NCBI GenBank assembly: GCA_900546255.1
Contig: URCB01000044.1
Span: 1-14,113 of the forward strand
Origin: an uncultured Eubacteriales bacterium
Lineage (GTDB): Bacteria; Bacillota; Clostridia; Oscillospirales; Oscillospiraceae
Reading direction: 5' to 3'
Length of the DNA: 14,113 nt
The position numbers were made by a program, and so were the translations under genes. This document shows positions 1 to 7,125 of this stretch, piece after piece. How positions within the stretch are numbered: position 1 is the stretch's first letter; each line of letters starts with the position of its first letter. Below the pieces are notes generated by a model that saw only the letters and a program-made list of their open reading frames with translations, was not told the DNA's origin and ran no database searches.

Positions 1-2
1 CG

Positions 3-127
3 TCCGGGCTTTCTCTAGAGAAAGCCTGGATCCCCCGCCCGGGACCGGGCGGGAAGCCACCCCGCAGGGGCTAACCTGCGCCGGTCCTAACAGGACCACC
101 TGCCGAAGGCAACCCCGGCCCCTCGGG
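3..127 (+). promoter_or_regulatory. Hairpin-rich leader of alaX, class unknown
   Basis: The 140 bases before alaX fold into a run of short hairpins on the + strand: 3-30 (around a perfect 20-base palindrome at 7-26), 34-53 (8 bp), 63-80 (6 bp, loop GGCTAA), 83-97 (6 bp, loop AAC) and 101-111 (4 bp, GAA loop). No U-tract follows any of them, so they are not simple terminators. The order of two hairpins followed by an ACCCCGCAG and GCTAACC segment loosely recalls the 3' half of the c-di-AMP (ydaO) riboswitch. However, the diagnostic GGGGTGAATC element is not visible and would have to lie before base 1. I see no T-box, SAM, TPP or cobalamin signature. It could be a cut-off riboswitch, an unknown cis-regulatory RNA, or the 3' end of an upstream ncRNA. 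Confidence 0.3.
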
Positions 128-170
128 AATCCCCCCTCTCATGGAGAATGGAGAAAGGAGCAACACCTCT

Positions 171-1319
171 ATGACCCAAAAACTCTACGACCAAGACAGC
201 CACTGCCGTGCCTTCTCGGCCCAAGTCCTCACCTGCCAGCCTGGGGCAGCGGGCACCTGGCAAGTCACCCTGGACCGCACCGCCTTCTTCCCCGAGGGGG
301 GCGGCCAGCCCGCCGACCGGGGCACCCTGGGGGGCGCCGCCGTCCTGGACGTCCAGGAGGTGGGGGAGGCCATCCTCCACACCACCGATGCCCCCCTGAC
401 CCCCGGCACCACCGTCCAGGGGACCCTGGACTGGCCCCTCCGCTTTGGCCGGATGCAGTGCCACTCCGGGGAGCATGTGATCTCCGGCCTGGCCCACAGC
501 CTCTACGGCTGCACCAACGTGGGCTTTCACATGGGGGAGGATGCCGTGATCCTGGACTTTGACAAGGAGCTCTCCCCCGCCCAGCTCCGGGAGATCGAGA
601 ACCAGGCCAACGCCATCATCACCGAGAACCGCCCCGTCACCGCCTGCTACCCCAGCCAGGCGGAGCTGGCCGCCCTGGACTACCGCAGCAAGCTGGACCT
701 GACGGAAAACGTCCGCATCGTCACCATCCAGGGGTGCGACGTGTGCGCCTGCTGCGCCCCTCATGTGAAGCACACCGGGGAGATCGGCCTGGTCAAACTC
801 CTGGACGCCATGCGCCACCGGGGCGGCATCCGCATCTGGATGGCCGCCGGGAAAATGGCCCTGGCCGACTACCAGGTCAAGCAGGAGAACATCGCCGCCA
901 TCTCCGCCGCCCTTTCCGTGCAGCAGCCCCAGGCTGCCCAGGGGGTCCAGCGGATCCTGGGAGAGATGGAGGGATTGAAGGAAGCCCTGAAAGCCGCCCG
1001 CCAGGCCCTGGTGCTGGAGAAGGCCAAGGCCCTGCCAGAGACCCAGGGCAACCTCTGCCTCTTCGAGGCGGACCTAGACGCCGGCAGCCTCCGGGCCCTG
1101 GCCAACGCGGGGATGGAAAAGTGCACCGGCATCTGTGCCGTGTTCACCGGCGATGACCAAACCGGCTACCGCTACGTCATGGGCAGCCGGACGGTGGACC
1201 TCCGGGCCCAGGCCAAGGCCATCAACACCGCCTTGGGGGGCAAGGGCGGCGGCCAGCCCACCATGATCCAGGGGTCGGTTACCGCCGGGCAGGCGGCCAT
1301 CCTGGCCTACTTCCAGTGA
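171..1319 (+). CDS. alaX: AlaX-L type alanyl-tRNA editing hydrolase
   Basis: Free-standing homologue of the AlaRS editing domain. The family hydrolyses mischarged Ser-tRNA(Ala) or Gly-tRNA(Ala) in the cytoplasm. The 382-residue product has the N-terminal barrel motif FFPEGGGQPADRG (39-51), the zinc motif HSGEH (H98, H102) and the second zinc pair in CCAPH (C194, H198) followed by TGEIG. A helical stretch (about 235-290) precedes a DHHA1-like C-terminal domain with GGKGGGQP (356-363). This barrel plus C-Ala-like architecture is that of the long AlaX class. An in-frame ATG at 141 exists, but GAAAGGAG at 153-160 sits 10 bases before the ATG at 171, so I take 171 as the start. The next gene begins 9 bases after the stop. 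Precise substrate preference cannot be read from the sequence. Confidence 0.88.
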   Translation: MTQKLYDQDSHCRAFSAQVLTCQPGAAGTWQVTLDRTAFFPEGGGQPADRGTLGGAAVLDVQEVGEAILHTTDAPLTPGTTVQGTLDWPLRFGRMQCHSGEHVISGLAHSLYGCTNVGFHMGEDAVILDFDKELSPAQLREIENQANAIITENRPVTACYPSQAELAALDYRSKLDLTENVRIVTIQGCDVCACCAPHVKHTGEIGLVKLLDAMRHRGGIRIWMAAGKMALADYQVKQENIAAISAALSVQQPQAAQGVQRILGEMEGLKEALKAARQALVLEKAKALPETQGNLCLFEADLDAGSLRALANAGMEKCTGICAVFTGDDQTGYRYVMGSRTVDLRAQAKAINTALGGKGGGQPTMIQGSVTAGQAAILAYFQ

Positions 1320-1328
1320 GGGCCCGCC

Positions 1329-1928
1329 ATGGCCAAGAAGAACACCCGGAACACCCGGGCCAGCATCGTGGACGCCGCCTGGCAGCTCTTTTACGAGCAG
1401 GGGTATGAGGACACCACGGTGGAGGAGATCATCGCCGCCTCCCACACCTCCAAGGGGTCCTTCTACCACTACTTTGGGGGGAAGGATGCCCTGCTGGCCA
1501 CCCTCAGCGACCTCTTTGACCAGAAGTACCAGGACCTGCAGCCCACCCTGGACCCGGCCATGCCCGCGTTGGACAAGCTCCTCTTCCTCAACCGGGCCCT
1601 GTTTCAAATGATCGAGGACCGGGTGCCCCTGGACCTGCTGGCCCGGCTGCTTTCCACCCAGCTGGTGACCACGGGAGCGCGCCACCTGCTGGACCATCGG
1701 CGAACCTACTACCGCCTGCTGCGGCAGATCATCGCCCAGGGGCAGGAGGCCGGCCAGCTCACCCGGGACCAGAGTGTCAGCGACATGGTCAAAATCTATG
1801 CCCTGTGTGAACGGGCCCTGCTCTACGACTGGTGCCTTTGCGGGGGAGAATACTCCCTGGCCGCCTACGCCCGGGAGCAGATGCCCCGGTTCCTGGCACA
1901 GCTTCTCCCGGGAAATTCGTCTGGTTAA
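1329..1928 (+). CDS. TetR/AcrR-family transcriptional regulator
   Basis: A 199-residue one-component repressor of TetR type. The N-terminal DNA-binding domain (about 9-55) is clear: an ASIVDAAWQLFYEQGYEDTT-like first helix pair, then helix-turn-helix VEEIIAASHTSKGSFYHYFGGKDAL, matching the family hallmark of a Lys-Gly-x-x-Tyr-x-His-Phe recognition region. The all-helical C-terminal part (about 56-199) is the usual variable ligand and dimer domain, so the effector is unknown. It starts 9 bases after the alaX stop, and its ribosome site (GAGGG, 1318-1322) overlaps that stop codon, suggesting a translationally coupled operon. A perfect 36-bp palindrome 49 bases downstream is a plausible operator for this protein, which would place putP, and perhaps not its own operon, under its control. 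That link is inference. Confidence 0.9.
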   Translation: MAKKNTRNTRASIVDAAWQLFYEQGYEDTTVEEIIAASHTSKGSFYHYFGGKDALLATLSDLFDQKYQDLQPTLDPAMPALDKLLFLNRALFQMIEDRVPLDLLARLLSTQLVTTGARHLLDHRRTYYRLLRQIIAQGQEAGQLTRDQSVSDMVKIYALCERALLYDWCLCGGEYSLAAYAREQMPRFLAQLLPGNSSG

Positions 1929-1971
1929 CGTCTATCCAGAAATCCCTTTATTTTCCAGATCTTTTCCAGTT

Positions 1972-1999
1972 TTTTCAAGAACGCCGTATAGACTATAGT
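1972..1999 (+). promoter_or_regulatory. Likely putP promoter
   Basis: TTTTCA (1972-1977) and TATAGT (1994-1999) are separated by 16 bases, giving a serviceable sigma-A type promoter for putP with a start near 2006 and a leader of about 137 bases. The -10 element lies at the centre of the 36-bp palindrome, so a bound regulator would block it. The palindrome itself supplies several TATA-like hexamers (for example 1987-1992), so the exact -10 is uncertain. Confidence 0.45.
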
Positions 2000-2013
2000 C
2001 TATACGGCGTTCT
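1978..2013. promoter_or_regulatory. 36-bp perfect palindrome, candidate TetR operator
   Basis: Every base from 1978 to 2013 pairs with its mirror (18 + 18, no spacer). The core is TATAGACTATAGTCTATA. No T-run follows on either strand in the correct orientation (the T-run at 1970-1975 lies before it on the + strand), so it is a poor intrinsic terminator. It lies between a tetR gene and a transporter gene and overlaps the probable -10 box, the usual arrangement of a TetR-family operator. It is longer than the usual 15-25 bp operator and could hold two overlapping dimer sites. Confidence 0.6.
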
Positions 2014-2071
2014 GCATTGCGTTCTCCGCCTGTTCGTGGTAAGATAGGAAACAACACGCTTCGGACCTGTC

Positions 2072-2098
2072 CCCGCCCCTTTCCCGACGGAGGCGGGT
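2072..2098 (+). other. Hairpin in the putP leader
   Basis: Within the 129-base stretch between the palindrome and putP, a CCCGCC ... GGCGGG inverted repeat could form a stem in the mRNA leader upstream of the ribosome site. No known riboswitch signature and no T-run are seen. Its role, if any, is unknown. Confidence 0.3.
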
Positions 2099-2142
2099 TC
2101 GCTTATGCGGTTTCCCAACCAGAGAAAGAAAAGAGGTATCCT

Positions 2143-3678
2143 ATGTCAACATCCCAAATCTGCATCCTGCTGACCATCGTGGTCTATCTGGTGGCCATGG
2201 TGCTGGTGGGGGTCTACTGCAGCCGCAAGGGCGGGGGCGACAGCTCCAACGAGTTCTACCTGGGCGGCCGGAAGCTGGGCCCCATCGTCACCGCCATGAG
2301 TGCCGAGGCCTCGGACATGAGCAGTTACCTGCTCATGGGTCTGCCCGGCCTGGCCTATCTCTCCGGCGTGGCCGAGGTGGGCTGGACCGCCCTGGGCCTG
2401 GCCATCGGCACCTATCTCAACTGGCTCATCGTGGCCAAGCGTCTGCGGCGGTACACCGCCAAGGTGGGGGCCATCACCATCCCCAGCTTCTTCTCCCGGC
2501 GGTACCAGGACCAGCGGAACGTCCTGTCCTGCATCGCTGCTGTGGTCATCCTCATCTTCTTCATCCCCTATACCGCCTCTGGCTTCAAGGCCATCGGCAC
2601 CCTCTTCAACAGCCTCTTTGGGGTGGATTATCACACCACCATGATCATCGGCGCCGCCGTGGTCATCGGCTACACGGTGCTGGGCGGGTTCCTGGCCGTG
2701 TCCACCACGGACCTGATCCAGAGCATTATTATGACCTTTGCTCTGATCTTCATCGTGCTCTTCGGCATCCAGCAGGCCGGCGGGTGGGATCTGGTGGCCT
2801 CCAACGCCTCCTCCCTGCCTGGCTTCCTGAACATGACCCAGGGGTACGACCCCGCCACCGGGCAGGCCAGTTCCTACGGAGGATTGAGTATCGTCTCCAC
2901 CTTGGCCTGGGGTTTGGGCTACTTCGGCATGCCCCACATCCTGCTGCGGTTCATGGCCATTGAGGACGACGCCAAGCTGAAGACCTCCCGGCGGATCGCC
3001 ACGGTGTGGGTGGTCATCTCCATGTTCATCGCCATCCTCATCGGCATCGTGGGCCTGGGCGTCACCCAGACCGGCAAGATCCCCTTCCTGGGCTCCAGCG
3101 CCGAGGCAGAGACCATCATCATCCGCCTGTCTGACCTGCTCAGCCAGCACGGGGTGCTCTTCGCCATCATCGCCGGCGTGGTGCTGGCAGGCATCCTGGC
3201 CTCCACCATGTCCACCGCCGACTCCCAGCTGCTGGCCGCTGCCTCCAGCATGTCCCACGACCTGATCCAGGACTTCTTTGGCCTGAAGCTCAGCCCCAAA
3301 GCCGCCATGCACGCAGCCCGGGGCACCGTCATCGGCATCGCCATCGTGGCCATCTTCCTGGCCTGGGACCCCAACAGCACGGTGTTTAACATCGTCTCCT
3401 TCGCCTGGGCAGGCTTCGGCGCCTCCTTCGGTCCCCTGGTCCTCTTCTCCCTGTTCTGGAAGCGGACCAACAAGTACGGGGCCATCTCCGGCATGATCGC
3501 CGGCGGCGCCATGGTCTTCATCTGGAAGTACCTCATCGCCCCCCTGGGCGGCGCCTGGGGCATCTACGAGCTGCTCCCCGCCTTCCTGGTGGGCTGCATC
3601 GTCATCGTGGTGGTCTCCCTGGCCACCGCGCCCCCCAGCAAGGAGATCGTGGAGGAGTTCGAAGCCGTGGGCAAGTAA
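2143..3678 (+). CDS. putP: Sodium/proline symporter, PutP type
   Basis: An inner-membrane member of the solute:sodium symporter family (SSS, TC 2.A.21) that couples Na+ entry to proline uptake for nutrition or osmoprotection. The 511-residue product has about 13 hydrophobic segments, the usual number and length. Family signatures are present: ASDMSSYLLMGLPG (56-69, with the Na+-site Asp58), ITIPSFFSRRY (111-121), YTVLGGFLAVSTTDLIQ (177-193) and ASTMSTADSQLL (353-364, with Ser357 and Thr358 matching the Na+/proline Ser-Thr pair of E. coli PutP). Upstream in-frame codons from 2017 are open, but the ATG at 2143 has AAAGAGG six bases before it and begins the first membrane helix, so I choose it. 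Proline is the best substrate guess, but other SSS solutes are possible. It is a single-gene unit ending at a strong terminator. Confidence 0.9.
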   Translation: MSTSQICILLTIVVYLVAMVLVGVYCSRKGGGDSSNEFYLGGRKLGPIVTAMSAEASDMSSYLLMGLPGLAYLSGVAEVGWTALGLAIGTYLNWLIVAKRLRRYTAKVGAITIPSFFSRRYQDQRNVLSCIAAVVILIFFIPYTASGFKAIGTLFNSLFGVDYHTTMIIGAAVVIGYTVLGGFLAVSTTDLIQSIIMTFALIFIVLFGIQQAGGWDLVASNASSLPGFLNMTQGYDPATGQASSYGGLSIVSTLAWGLGYFGMPHILLRFMAIEDDAKLKTSRRIATVWVVISMFIAILIGIVGLGVTQTGKIPFLGSSAEAETIIIRLSDLLSQHGVLFAIIAGVVLAGILASTMSTADSQLLAAASSMSHDLIQDFFGLKLSPKAAMHAARGTVIGIAIVAIFLAWDPNSTVFNIVSFAWAGFGASFGPLVLFSLFWKRTNKYGAISGMIAGGAMVFIWKYLIAPLGGAWGIYELLPAFLVGCIVIVVVSLATAPPSKEIVEEFEAVGK

Positions 3679-3700
3679 GCCCCTCCCCTCTGTGTGCAAA

Positions 3701-3736
3701 AATCCCCGGCCTTCTACCGAAGGCCGGGAATTTTTT
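3701..3736. terminator. Bidirectional terminator between putP and ktrA
   Basis: A 10-bp GC-rich stem (3705-3714 with 3719-3728, loop TACC) is flanked by TTTTTT on the right and AAAAA on the left. It can therefore stop transcripts from both strands, serving the convergent putP (+) and ktrA-like (-) genes. Confidence 0.9.
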
Positions 3737-3751
3737 GTGGGGGTTCTGGGG

Positions 3752-4396
3752 TCACTTAAGGAACTTCTGCACGTCCTTGTTCTCGCCTAAGATGTAGATG
3801 CTCTCCCCCTCCCGGAACTGGTGGTCGGGGCCGGGAAGAAACTTCATGCACTCGCCGGTCTTGATGGCCAGGATGTTGATATGATAGCGCTGGCGCACCG
3901 CCAGCTCCACGATGGTCTTGCCCACCCAGGAAGGGGGAACCTGGGTCTCGAAGATGGAGTGCTCTCGAGTCATGGCGATGTAGTCGAAGATATGCTCCGA
4001 GCTGTAGCGGACGGCGGCCCAGCGGGCCATCTGCTTTTCCGGGTAGACCACGTCGTCGGCCCCATTGCGCCGGAGGAATTTCTCGTGGACCTGGCTGCAG
4101 GCCCGGGCCAGGACGAAGGGGGCGCCGTATTCCTTCAGCAGGGCGGTGGTCTCCAGAGAACTCTGGAAGTCGTCGCCAATGGCCACCACGCACAGGTCGA
4201 AGTTGCGCACCCCCAGGGAGGCGATGAAGGCCTCGTTGGTGCCGTCGCCGATCTGGGCGTTGGTCACCAGGGGGAGAATGTCGTTGACCCGGCTCTCCTC
4301 CCGGTCCACCGCCAGCACCTCGTGGCGCAGTTCCTGCAGTTTTTCGGCCATCTGCCAGCCGAAGCGGCCCAGGCCGATGAGCAGTACAGATTTCAT
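3752..4396 (-). CDS. ktrA: K+ uptake regulatory subunit, KtrA/TrkA type
   Basis: A cytoplasmic gating subunit that forms a ring under the KtrB/TrkH channel and opens it on ATP or NAD(H) binding. The 214-residue length fits the single-RCK KtrA/KtrC form, not the double-length TrkA of enterobacteria. The N-terminal Rossmann fold (RCK_N) has GLGRFGWQMAEKL (8-20), the acidic residue ending beta-2 in AVDREES, and the IGDGTNEAFI segment. The C-terminal RCK_C domain (about 130-214) has the PSWVGKTIVELAVRQRYHIN pattern and ends in EGESIYILGENKDVQKFLK. RCK_C of several Firmicute KtrA proteins binds c-di-AMP; whether this one does is not visible. It lies 30 bases after ktrB in the same operon, with AGAAAGGA upstream of its ATG. 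The stop is followed by the shared terminator at 3701-3736. Confidence 0.9.
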   Translation of the reverse strand: MKSVLLIGLGRFGWQMAEKLQELRHEVLAVDREESRVNDILPLVTNAQIGDGTNEAFIASLGVRNFDLCVVAIGDDFQSSLETTALLKEYGAPFVLARACSQVHEKFLRRNGADDVVYPEKQMARWAAVRYSSEHIFDYIAMTREHSIFETQVPPSWVGKTIVELAVRQRYHINILAIKTGECMKFLPGPDHQFREGESIYILGENKDVQKFLK

Positions 4397-4426
4397 GGGA
4401 ATCGTTTTTTCCTTTCTGGGGCAGAC

Positions 4427-5773
4427 TCACCCCACCGTCACCTGCTCCTGGGGATACTGGGAGGCGGGGCCCCCAGGGCGGGCGGTCATGGCGTAGATCA
4501 TGGTCAGGCCTCCCACCCGGCCAAAGTACATGAGGAAAATGAGGATGAGCTGGCCGAAGGAGGACAGCTCCGTAGTCACCCCCAGGGTCAGGCCCACGGT
4601 GCCGATGGCCGAGGCCGCCTCAAACAGGGCGCTCATGAGGGGGATGCCCTCCACGCAGCACAGCAGCAGGCCCCCGGTGAGAAAGAGGGTCAGGTAGAGC
4701 ACGAACAGGGCGCAGGCGTTGCGGATGACCACCTCCGGCAGCCGCCGGCCAAAGGCGCTGGCTCCGCTCTGCCGCCGGAACACCCCCAGCACCGCCAGAA
4801 AGAGCACGGCCAGGGTGGTGGTCTTAAACCCGCCCGCCGTGGACCCCGGGGAGCCGCCGGCCAGCATCAGCAGGATGGTCACCAGCAGGGTGGGGGCGCT
4901 GAGCAGGGTCAGGTCCACGGTGTTGAACCCCGCCGTCCGGGGGGAGACCGACTGGAACAGGGCCGCCAGCCCCCGCTCCTGGCCGCTCAGGTCCGCCCAC
5001 TGGGGCTGGGCAAACTCATACAGGCCGTAAAACAGCCCGCCCCCCACCAGCAGAAGAGCCGTGGTGCTCAGGACGAGCTTGCTCTGCAGGCGGTAGCGGT
5101 TCACGTGCCAGCGGTGGGCGGCGACGTCCTGCCAGACGAGAAAGCCCAGGCCGCCCAGGACGATGAGCAGACAGACGGCGGCGTTGATGACCGGGTCGCC
5201 GGTGTAATCGGTCAGGGAAGAAAAGGCGGCCTTGTCCCCCATCAGATCAAAGCCCGCGTTGCAGAAGGCAGAGACGGCGTGGAAGATTCCATACCAGATC
5301 CCCTTGCCCAAACCGAACTCCGGGCAGAACCGCAGGGCCAACACCAGGGCGCCGATGGCCTCGATGGCCAGAGCGGTCTTGAGGATGAAGCCCGTCATGC
5401 GCACGATGCCCCCCACTTGGGGCGCCGAGATGGACTCCTGCATCACCCACCGCTCCCGCAGGCCGATTTTCCGGCCGGAGAAGATGGAGATGGCCACGGC
5501 CATGGTCACCACTCCCATGCCCCCGATCTGGATGAGCAGGAGGATGACCCCCTGGCCGAAGGGCGACCAGAACTGGGCGGTGTCCTGGACCACTAGGCCA
5601 GTGACACAGGTGGCCGAGGTGGCGGTAAACAGGGCGTCCAGGAAAGAGGCCCCCTCCCCCGACTGGGTGGAGACGGGCAGAGTCAGCAGGCAGGCCCCCA
5701 CCAGGATCTGAATTAGAAAGCCCAGGATCACCACCTGTGCAGGTTTGATCCGGTTGTGTTGAAAACGAGACAT
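4427..5773 (-). CDS. ktrB: K+ channel subunit, KtrB/TrkH type
   Basis: A membrane pore of the Trk/Ktr potassium uptake system (TC 2.A.38), 448 residues, with four M1-P-M2 repeats. The four filter glycines can be placed in SATCVTGL (Gly59), FCNAGFDLMG (Gly174), SPRTAGFNTV (Gly282) and AIGTVGLT (Gly394). The Gly-rich gating loop GGSPGSTAGGFKTTT (306-320) in the third repeat is also conserved. The frame remains open to 5932 upstream, but the ATG at 5773 follows GGAGGG (5778-5783) closely and gives the normal KtrB N-terminus, so the longer start is rejected. It is first in the operon, with the regulatory subunit 30 bases downstream. The system imports K+, probably driven by Na+ or membrane potential, and complements the Na+/proline carrier next door. 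Confidence 0.92.
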   Translation of the reverse strand: MSRFQHNRIKPAQVVILGFLIQILVGACLLTLPVSTQSGEGASFLDALFTATSATCVTGLVVQDTAQFWSPFGQGVILLLIQIGGMGVVTMAVAISIFSGRKIGLRERWVMQESISAPQVGGIVRMTGFILKTALAIEAIGALVLALRFCPEFGLGKGIWYGIFHAVSAFCNAGFDLMGDKAAFSSLTDYTGDPVINAAVCLLIVLGGLGFLVWQDVAAHRWHVNRYRLQSKLVLSTTALLLVGGGLFYGLYEFAQPQWADLSGQERGLAALFQSVSPRTAGFNTVDLTLLSAPTLLVTILLMLAGGSPGSTAGGFKTTTLAVLFLAVLGVFRRQSGASAFGRRLPEVVIRNACALFVLYLTLFLTGGLLLCCVEGIPLMSALFEAASAIGTVGLTLGVTTELSSFGQLILIFLMYFGRVGGLTMIYAMTARPGGPASQYPQEQVTVG

Positions 5774-5815
5774 GGCGCCCTCCAGGTGACCGCCGCGCGG
5801 TGGGAATTTGGTTGT

Positions 5816-5844
5816 ATTATAGCATGGCCGGCCGCGGGCTTCTA
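5816..5844 (-). promoter_or_regulatory. Possible ktrBA promoter
   Basis: Read on the minus strand, a perfect TATAAT -10 (5816-5821) lies 42 bases before the ktrB ATG. The hexamer 17 bases further up is TAGAAG (5839-5844), a poor -35, so the promoter may need an activator or use another -35. Confidence 0.5.
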
Positions 5845-5920
5845 TCCCAAAAACTCCCAAAGCCCGCAGCGAAACTATTGCTTTTTTGTGGGGAATGAAG
5901 GCAGACTCTCCCAAGCATAC

Positions 5921-5952
5921 AAAAACGGACAAGGCCGCTGGCCTTGTCCGTT
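5921..5952 (-). terminator. Terminator of the PF06541 gene
   Basis: A perfect 13-bp stem (5924-5936 with 5940-5952, loop GCT) is followed on the minus strand by a T-run (AAAAA on the + strand, 5921-5925). It ends the transcript of the upstream membrane-protein gene before the ktrBA promoter. Confidence 0.9.
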
Positions 5953-5986
5953 GCTCCTGGTCCCCATGGTAGGCCAGAGGCCCGCC

Positions 5987-6997
5987 TTACTTCTTCCCTT
6001 CCCGTCTCTGCTTGAGGGCGGAGAGGGTCTGGAATGCCTTGACATGGTGGCGGGAAGTAGCGGAGGGGTTGCGGTAGAGCAAATCCACCGCCCGCTGGAA
6101 GTCTCGGGTCCGGCGGGCATAGACCTCTTCCTGGGTCTTGCGGATGCCCTCGTCCACGCCCGTCAAGAAGGCACGCAGGTCCTCCAGGCGCTGGCGCTCC
6201 CGGTCCTCCGAAGCGGCGGCCAGGCGCTGGTCCACCTTGGCCAGAACGGCCTGGCTCTTCCGATCCAGGCTGTCCAGCAGGCGGGAGGTCCGGTCCCGGC
6301 GCTCCTCCAGTCTGCGCAGCAGATAGGCCCGGCGGGACTCCCGCGCCCGGTGGCCAGGCTCCGAGGACAGGGAGAGCCGGCCGCCCTCCAGCTCCATGCC
6401 CAGCTGTCCAGCGGCGGACTTGAGCTTTTCTTCCAGAGCCTGCAGGCGCTGGCTGGTGGCGCTGAGGCTGGTGAGCAGCGCCTTGAGGTCCAGGGCCTTC
6501 TGGACCGACAGGGCCGTGTCCGCGGCGAAAAGAACCGCCAGGCACAGGCATACCTTTTCCGTGACCGCCCCCGGCAGCCAGAAAACCAGGTCCTCCACCG
6601 GCGGATGAAGGAGGTAAATCAGCAGCAGGGAGAAACCGCCCCAGGCGATGGACACCGGCAGGCAGATGTGCCCGTTGACGTTCAGGGGCTTGTCCGAGTA
6701 ATCCCAATAGCGCATGTGGAAGAGTCTTTCCATCACCGCGCCGGTGACGTATTCCAGCACAGTGGCCCCCACCATGCCCAGCAGAAAGATCAGGGCCGGC
6801 CGGCCCCGGGCGGGCAGGGTAAGCAAAAGGATCACGATCGCCCCCGAGCCATAGATGGGCAGCCAGGGGCCGTGGAGAAACCCTCGGTTGACCCACTGGC
6901 GGCTTTTCAGGGAAACATAGCAGGATTCCCAGACCCAGCCCAGCACACTATAGAGGAAAAAGAGCAGGACCCATTGGTCCTGGGTATACGGTTCCAC
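5987..6997 (-). CDS. PF06541-type membrane protein with coiled-coil tail
   Basis: A 336-residue protein resembling the family labelled putative ABC-transporter type IV (PF06541), whose real function is not established. The N-terminal half is membrane: helices near 8-28, 47-63, 67-88, 113-131 and 146-162. It has family-like blocks FLYSVLGWVWE (14-24), VNRGFLHGPWLPIYGSGA (36-53), LEYVTGAVMERLFHMRYWDY (81-100) and NVNGHICLPVSIAWG (106-120). The C-terminal half (about 165-336) is charged and helical, with Leu/Glu/Arg heptad-like runs suggesting a long cytoplasmic coiled coil. The start is GTG (6995-6997) with an AAGGGGGA ribosome site. It is a monocistronic unit with its own promoter (7036-7064) and terminator (5921-5952). 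There is no ATPase partner nearby, so the ABC label is doubtful. Confidence 0.75.
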   Translation of the reverse strand: MEPYTQDQWVLLFFLYSVLGWVWESCYVSLKSRQWVNRGFLHGPWLPIYGSGAIVILLLTLPARGRPALIFLLGMVGATVLEYVTGAVMERLFHMRYWDYSDKPLNVNGHICLPVSIAWGGFSLLLIYLLHPPVEDLVFWLPGAVTEKVCLCLAVLFAADTALSVQKALDLKALLTSLSATSQRLQALEEKLKSAAGQLGMELEGGRLSLSSEPGHRARESRRAYLLRRLEERRDRTSRLLDSLDRKSQAVLAKVDQRLAAASEDRERQRLEDLRAFLTGVDEGIRKTQEEVYARRTRDFQRAVDLLYRNPSATSRHHVKAFQTLSALKQRREGKK

Positions 6998-7035
6998 GGC
7001 ACATTCCCCCTTTTCTCTGCCGGAACATGCCTTTC

Positions 7036-7064
7036 ATTGTATTCCTGGCCCGCCTTCTTGTCAA
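7036..7064 (-). promoter_or_regulatory. Sigma-A type promoter of the PF06541 gene
   Basis: On the minus strand TTGACA (7059-7064) is followed after exactly 17 bases by TACAAT (7036-7041), a near-consensus housekeeping promoter 39 bases before the GTG start. It is the strongest promoter match in the window. Confidence 0.85.
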
Positions 7065-7076
7065 TGAACACAGACA

Positions 7077-7108
7077 AGGGGGAGGGGAAACACGCGCCCC
7101 CTCCCCCT
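7077..7108 (-). terminator. Hairpin terminator after sigE
   Basis: An 11-bp stem (AGGGGGAGGGG at 7077-7087 with its complement at 7098-7108, 10-base loop) lies 18 bases after the sigE stop. The minus-strand sequence beyond it, TTGTCTGTG, is only a weak U-tract, so termination may be partial. Confidence 0.6.
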
Positions 7109-7125
7109 GTTTCCTTGTCCTGCCC

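Noticed and set aside
1..170. T-box leader for alaX
   Set aside because: No AGGGTGGNACCGCG-like T-box sequence and no antiterminator/terminator pair is visible.
1978..2013. The 36-bp palindrome as an intrinsic terminator of alaX-tetR
   Set aside because: No T-run follows it on the + strand; the T-run precedes it, and the minus strand continues with A-rich sequence.
2146..3699. Long open frame on the minus strand opposite putP
   Set aside because: His/Gly/Asp-rich translation without domains, exactly antisense to a clearly coding symporter; a GC-codon shadow.
3821..5596. Long + strand open frame opposite ktrA and ktrB
   Set aside because: Antisense to two strongly recognised genes, low-complexity composition and no ribosome site.
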